This document shows, piece after piece, positions 59,763 to 64,000 of a stretch of 64,000 bases of DNA. This DNA comes from Acidimangrovimonas pyrenivorans. GTDB taxonomy: Bacteria > Pseudomonadota > Alphaproteobacteria > Rhodobacterales > Rhodobacteraceae. The translations under genes were made by a program, and so were the position numbers. The notes under the pieces are model-generated. The model was not told the DNA's origin. It saw only the letters and a list, made by a program, of their open reading frames with translations, and searched no databases. The DNA lies in assembly GCF_042643245.1 (NCBI RefSeq), contig NZ_JBHRSK010000007.1, positions 62,001-126,000 on the forward strand, read 5' to 3'. The stretch's first letter is position 1. Each line of letters begins with the position of its first letter.

Positions 59763-61607
59763 CTATGAGCCTTCGCAACAGCCCTCCGCGTCGCGCAGCT
59801 CCAGTGGCCGCCCAAGGCCGTTCCCCTGCCCCGCATTTGGCGAAGTTCCGGGCGCTTCGGCGGCCCGCCAGGCTTGCAGGGTCGCGGCGCTGGCATGGAT
59901 CACCGGGCTCGGCGCGGTCTCGACAGGGGTGGCGAAGAGCGGCGGCGCCAGCGGCCGCGAGCCGAGCGCGATAATCGGCACCGCCAGCAGCATCGGCGCG
60001 AAGACCGGAGTCAGCCAGACCACCAACCCGGGCAGGAAGACATAGAGCGCCGCCAACCCGCCAGCGCCGGTCAGCGTGATCCAGCCGCCCGCCGCCCAGG
60101 CCTCGGACCAGCTCAACCGGCCCTCGCCGCGTTGGTTGGCGGGCCAGCCGCCGTCGTGCCCGGCCACGACCTGGGCCACGGCGCGGCTCTGGAACATCAG
60201 CATCACCGGCGCGGTCAGGGCCGAAAACAGCAATTCGGCCAAGCAGGAGGCCAGCGCCCGTACCCCGCCCCCGAAACCCGCGGCGCGGCCGTCCCAGGCC
60301 GCCTTCAGCCAGATCAGCAGCTTTGGCAGCAGCAGCAGCCCGACCACGCCGATCGCCAGGCCGACGATCTCTGTCGTGCGGTCGTCGGGGAAGACCGGGA
60401 ACAGCTGGTGCGGCAGCGGGAAGTAGTTCGGCCGGTGCGGGGTGAGAACGGCCAGCACGCTGACCACCAGGAAGGCACCCCAGAGCGGTGCGGCGAGGTA
60501 GGACAGGATGCCCTGCAGGAAGACGAAACAGCTCCAACCGCGCAGCCCCGGGGCGGCAAGCAGGCGGATATGCTGCAGGTTGCCCTGGCACCAGCGCCGG
60601 TCGCGGCGGGCGAAGGCGATCAGGTTCTCCGGCCCCTCCTCGTAGGAGCCGCCCAGGTCGTCGTCGAGCCGTACCGTCCAACCCGCCCGCGCCAGCAAGG
60701 CCGCCTCGACATAGTCGTGGCTGAGGACGCAGCCGCCGAAGGGCGGCGGGCCCGACAGTTCGGGCAGACCGCAGCTTTCGGCGAAGGCGCGGATCCGGAC
60801 GATGGCGTTATGGCCCCAGAACGGCCCGGTCGGGCCCTGCATCCGCGCCAGCCCGCGGGCGAAGACCGGGGCGTGGAAGGCGGCCGAGAACTGCATCGCC
60901 CGGCCGAAGAGCGACCGCGCGCCGGTGATCTGCGGCAGGGTCTGGAGCAGGCCGAGCCGCGGCTCGGCCTCCATCCGCCGGATCATCTCGGCGATGGTCG
61001 CGCCCTCCATCAGGCTGTCGGCGTCGAGGATGACGGCGAAATCATAGGCCGCGCCCGAGTGGCGGATGAAGTCCTCGATATTGCCGGCCTTGCGGCCTTC
61101 ATTCGAGGCGCGGCGGCGATAGAACATCCGTCCGTGGCCGTCGCGCTCGGCCAGGAGCCGGGCGAACCAGTAGCGCTCGCGCGTGGCGATCGCCTCGTCG
61201 CGGCTGTCCGACAGCACGGCGAAACCGACATGCCCGGTCAGGCCCTCGGCGGCGAGCGAGGCGTCCATCGCCGCGATCCGGGCGAAGGTGGCGACCGGGT
61301 CCTCGTTGCAGATCGGCACCAACACGGCCGTGCGCGAGCCGGGGTGCCACTCGGGCCCGGGCGGCGGCGACGGCGCCGGGCTCCGACCGCCAGCCAGGCC
61401 TAGCAGCGCCTGCGCCGCGCCCCAGGCCAGCCACAGCGTGGTGACCAGGATCAGCGCGGCGCGCAGCAGGTCGACCGCGTCGACCCCGTCGGTGTCCGAG
61501 GCGAGCAGGATCAGCACGCAGGCGCCCAGACCCGCCGCCGCCGCGAAGGCCAGCGCCAGGCCGCGCGCGCGGCGGGTCGCGCCGTCGGCGGGCAGGCGCC
61601 GCGGCAT
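59763..61607 (-). CDS. opgH: OpgH (MdoH), periplasmic glucan glucosyltransferase
   Basis: 614 residues, shorter than the E. coli enzyme (about 850). Two N-terminal membrane segments, then a GT2 domain: VLVPICNEDPVATFARI, VILDADSLMEG (DxD), SHDYVEAALLARAGW and RRWCQGNLQH (Q-x-x-R-W-like site). About six C-terminal membrane segments follow. It makes the linear beta-1,2-glucan backbone from UDP-glucose. The ATG overlaps the opgI stop (TGATG). Confidence 0.94.
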   Translation of the reverse strand: MPRRLPADGATRRARGLALAFAAAAGLGACVLILLASDTDGVDAVDLLRAALILVTTLWLAWGAAQALLGLAGGRSPAPSPPPGPEWHPGSRTAVLVPICNEDPVATFARIAAMDASLAAEGLTGHVGFAVLSDSRDEAIATRERYWFARLLAERDGHGRMFYRRRASNEGRKAGNIEDFIRHSGAAYDFAVILDADSLMEGATIAEMIRRMEAEPRLGLLQTLPQITGARSLFGRAMQFSAAFHAPVFARGLARMQGPTGPFWGHNAIVRIRAFAESCGLPELSGPPPFGGCVLSHDYVEAALLARAGWTVRLDDDLGGSYEEGPENLIAFARRDRRWCQGNLQHIRLLAAPGLRGWSCFVFLQGILSYLAAPLWGAFLVVSVLAVLTPHRPNYFPLPHQLFPVFPDDRTTEIVGLAIGVVGLLLLPKLLIWLKAAWDGRAAGFGGGVRALASCLAELLFSALTAPVMLMFQSRAVAQVVAGHDGGWPANQRGEGRLSWSEAWAAGGWITLTGAGGLAALYVFLPGLVVWLTPVFAPMLLAVPIIALGSRPLAPPLFATPVETAPSPVIHASAATLQAWRAAEAPGTSPNAGQGNGLGRPLELRDAEGCCEGS

Positions 61608-61822
61608 CAGGGCTGCCCCTGCATCCGCCGACCCGGCCCGGGCAGGCGCAGCCGCAATGTGCCGCGCACCGGCTCCAGCCGCTGTCGGGGCATCGCCAGT
61701 GGCGCCGCCGGCGGAGCGTGATCGGCCTCGGCCGGCAGCGGGTCGAGCACCGTTCCCCCGATTGCCGGCGCGGCGGCGCCGTCGCCGTTTCCGGGGGCGA
61801 TGCGGGGAAGGTCCGTCTTCAT
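61607..61822 (-). CDS. opgI: Small OpgI-like protein between opgG and opgH
   Basis: 71 residues from ATG 61822, which overlaps the opgG stop (ATGA); it ends in TGATG with opgH. Pro/Ala-rich with RQRLEPVRGTLRLRLPGPGRR near the end, no membrane segment. Rhodobacter has a small opgI gene in this position, needed for glucan synthesis with opgG and opgH; assignment is by position and size. It may be a detached version of the OpgH cytoplasmic N-terminus (inference). Confidence 0.6.
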   Translation of the reverse strand: MKTDLPRIAPGNGDGAAAPAIGGTVLDPLPAEADHAPPAAPLAMPRQRLEPVRGTLRLRLPGPGRRMQGQP

Positions 61823-63492
61823 GGCTTGCTCCATTGATAGAGCCAGGTCTCGGTCAAGCTGCGGCCGTAGCCTTCGATCACCGCGGTCAGCTCGATAATC
61901 GTGCCCTTGGGCGCGGAGAGGTCGAAGACCAGCCGCCAGCCTTCGCCGCCTGGCAGCTTTGACAGGGCGTGGCGCAGGATCTTGCCTTTCGATGCGGTCA
62001 CGGTCGGGGTCAACTCGGCGTCGGCGGGCAGGGCGCCGAGGATCCCGCCTTCGAAATCGATGACGAATTTCTGGCTGTTGCCCTCCGGCTTGACGCCGGA
62101 GACGCCGCCATGGCCGGTCCGGGTCCGCCGGACGCGGGCCAGCGTCGCCTCGGGCTCCGGCGGCAGCATTCCCCAGTGCAGCCGGTAGGAGAAGTCCAAC
62201 GCGTCGCCGGCCTTGGCCGGGGCCGCGGGCACCCAGAAGGCGACGATGTTGTCATTGGTCTCCAGCTCGGTCGGGATCTCGACCAGCCGGACCGTGCCCT
62301 TGCCCCAGTCGCCCAGCGGTTCGACCCGCAGCGATGGCCGGCGCTGGTACTGGGCGCCGGCGTCGAGATAGTCGTCCCAGTCGCGGTCGCGCTGGCACAG
62401 CCCGAAGCCGCGCAGACTGCCGCTCTCGAAATACGAGTTGGCCAGCTGGGCCGGATTGCGCAGCGGCCGCCAGTACCGGCGCTCGCCGCCGGGATCGCCC
62501 TCGGCAAAGCTCAGCCCGTCGCTGTCATGGACCTGGGGCCGGTAGTCGTCGAAATCGCCGCGCTCGTTGGCGCCGAACAGGAACATCGAGGTCAGCGGCG
62601 CCACGCCCAGCTGCTGGATGTCGGCACGCAGGAACAGCCGCGCCGTCACCTCCATCACCGTGTCGGCCCCCGGCGCGATGGCGAAACGGTAGGCGCCGGT
62701 CAGCGACGGGCTTTCCAGCGCGGCATAATGGATGACGCGGTCGGCGCCCGGCGCCGGTTTCTCGAGGTAGAACTCGGTGAAGCGGGGGAACTCCTCGGCC
62801 CCCGAGATGCCGGTATTGACCGCCAGCCCGCGGGCACTGAGCCCGTAGACATTGCCGCGCCCCAGCGCCCGGAAATAGCTCGCGCCCAGGAAGGCGACCA
62901 GCTCGTCGAACCTGTCGGCGCGATTGAGCGGGGTCGTGAGGCGGAAGCCGGCGACGCCGGGCAGATGCTCGTCCTTCGGCACCCGGGGGCCGAGATCGCC
63001 GTGATAGAGGAAATCGGCGGTGTCGAAGCGCATCGGCCGGGCCTGGCCCCCGGCCACCTCGAACAGTTTCACGGGCTGCTTGTAGAGCCAGCCCGGATGG
63101 AAGGCCTCGACCCGGAACAACTCGGCCTTGTCGCCCCGCCACCGGGCATGGTCGGGATTGAACTGGATCTTCTGGTAGTCGTCGTAGTTCAGCCCGGCGA
63201 GGAACCGGTCGCTCCCCTCGGTGTCGTCATAGGCTTCCCCGGCACGGCGTTGCATCGTCGCGGTGAAGCCGTCGAAGGAGAAGGGCACGGCCGCATCGCT
63301 GCGGGCCTCAGCGGGCGCCGAAGACGCGGGCGAAGTGGCCTCCTGTGCCCGTGCGGCGAAAGGAAGAGCCCCGGTGCTCAGGAACAGAGCGGAAGCCGAG
63401 AGCCCGCCAAGCGCCCGGCGACGGCTCAGGCGGCAGGGCGGATCGGATTGGAGGGCGACAGGTTGGAGCTGCGGCATCGTCGAAACGAGCAT
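61819..63492 (-). CDS. opgG: OpgG (MdoG), periplasmic glucan biosynthesis protein
   Basis: 557 residues if started at ATG 63492; ATG 63477 is equally possible, and a longer start at 63675 would precede the signal by more than 60 residues. Twin-arginine-type signal SRRRALGGLSASALFLSTG ending near ARA. Mature core: RAGEAYDDTEGSDRFLAGLNYDDYQKIQFNP, AVNTGISGAEEFPRFTEFYLEKP, ERRYWRPLRNP, HWGMLPPEP. OpgG acts in the periplasm on branching or release of the glucan. First gene of opgG-opgI-opgH. Confidence 0.93.
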   Translation of the reverse strand: MLVSTMPQLQPVALQSDPPCRLSRRRALGGLSASALFLSTGALPFAARAQEATSPASSAPAEARSDAAVPFSFDGFTATMQRRAGEAYDDTEGSDRFLAGLNYDDYQKIQFNPDHARWRGDKAELFRVEAFHPGWLYKQPVKLFEVAGGQARPMRFDTADFLYHGDLGPRVPKDEHLPGVAGFRLTTPLNRADRFDELVAFLGASYFRALGRGNVYGLSARGLAVNTGISGAEEFPRFTEFYLEKPAPGADRVIHYAALESPSLTGAYRFAIAPGADTVMEVTARLFLRADIQQLGVAPLTSMFLFGANERGDFDDYRPQVHDSDGLSFAEGDPGGERRYWRPLRNPAQLANSYFESGSLRGFGLCQRDRDWDDYLDAGAQYQRRPSLRVEPLGDWGKGTVRLVEIPTELETNDNIVAFWVPAAPAKAGDALDFSYRLHWGMLPPEPEATLARVRRTRTGHGGVSGVKPEGNSQKFVIDFEGGILGALPADAELTPTVTASKGKILRHALSKLPGGEGWRLVFDLSAPKGTIIELTAVIEGYGRSLTETWLYQWSKP

Positions 63493-64000
63493 CCGTGAAA
63501 TTGCGCGATAGTTCGGATTTATATCGCCCCTCGTCTCGGATGGCACCATCTCTGCACTGCAGCGCGCGCCCTGAACGGGCAGGAAAGGTGGGTTCTTGCC
63601 GATCGCCGAGAACGCATCGGCGAGTTTGCGCCACCCTCCCTGGGAAGGCCCTGAAACCGGCGCGGGGCCCGCCAAACGGCAGTTTCGACGCCAGCGGCGC
63701 TGGAAACGCGGTCCGCGGTCGCGTCGGCGCTACGGTTTCCCGCGCCCGGGCTTGGCGCAACTTCGCCGATCGCTCGCCGCAGGGGCTGCGGCAGGATGGC
63801 CTGCCAGGCCCCGGCAGGCCGGGCGGAAGGGAGAACCGCCCGGACCTGTTTTGCCCGCGACGACCGCCCAAAGCGCCGGGATGGGCGCCCCATCGCCACG
63901 GGCCGCCGCGCGCGCACCATCAAGCGCCCCTCGCAGGACCGGGACCGGTCAAGCCGCCCGTGCCGCGCATGCCCTTGGGGCCTCGGGGCTTGCGCGGGGT
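63493..64000. other. Upstream region of opgG, no supported gene
   Basis: 508 bases to the window end. It must include the opg promoter; an AT-richer patch is at about 63505-63530. Frames on both strands read Arg/Pro/Ala-rich and match nothing I know. Confidence 0.5.

Noticed and set aside
63519..63923. 134-codon minus-strand frame upstream of opgG
   Set aside because: Arg/Ala/Pro-rich without a start signal or recognisable motif; treated as non-coding.

Overview
The window is GC-rich chromosomal DNA from an alphaproteobacterium, most likely of the order Rhodobacterales (Rhodobacter/Paracoccus-like). This rests on gene content and style rather than on any database search: an opgG-opgI-opgH operon, an H-NOX gene paired with an HNOBA-GGDEF gene, a phosphonate C-P lyase cluster containing a DUF1045 gene, very high G/C at third codon positions, and short intergenic repeats of a kind common in that group.

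Layout. Positions 1-7.2 kb hold the 3' part of an FAD/Fe-S oxidoreductase, a tRNA-Thr, two related family-2 glycosyltransferases and an alpha/beta-hydrolase-like protein. At 8.1-12.7 kb a berberine-bridge-type FAD oxidase overlaps a SAM-domain/class III cyclase/NTPase gene. At 12.7-19 kb a CtaG-like membrane gene faces a seven-gene operon (DUF2946, two NosL-type proteins, a small membrane protein, an FtsX-type ABC permease, its ATPase and a Cys-rich membrane protein). This looks like a copper or thiol-metal handling system without nosZ. At 19-25.8 kb are an HNOBA-GGDEF cyclase with its H-NOX partner (which lacks the usual heme ligand), a DUF4153 membrane protein, an MttB-family methyltransferase, a HAD phosphatase and a divergent MarR regulator.

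From 25.9 to 41.3 kb lies a complete phosphonate utilisation region: phnGHIJKLN, phnM with a PHP hydrolase, DUF1045, phnF with a second phnM-like gene, and phnCDEE with a hexapeptide transferase. PhoB-type boxes with an 11-bp period and a PhnF-type palindrome sit at its promoters, so both phosphate starvation and PhnF probably control it. phnC-D-E-E import phosphonates, phnI-G-H-L-M-J convert them to the ribosyl cyclic phosphate, and a PHP and/or 2H phosphoesterase plus phnN probably return the ribose phosphate to PRPP. No phnP is present.

From 41.4 to 47.5 kb are a CorA-type transporter, a Do-type protease and a MacA/MacB-like exporter. A small EF-hand protein, two identical tRNA-Gly genes and hisB-hisH-hisA-hisF-hisE follow (47.7-52.6 kb), then small conserved genes and an RlmB-type rRNA methyltransferase. 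At 55.87-59.37 kb an AT-richer element of about 3.5 kb is inserted at the 3' end of tRNA-Tyr. It has an 18-bp direct repeat at each end, a tyrosine integrase, and one cargo locus encoding a HEPN-motif (R-x4-H) protein that appears split by a frameshift. This is the best candidate for an undescribed system. The window ends with the osmoregulated periplasmic glucan operon opgG-opgI-opgH.
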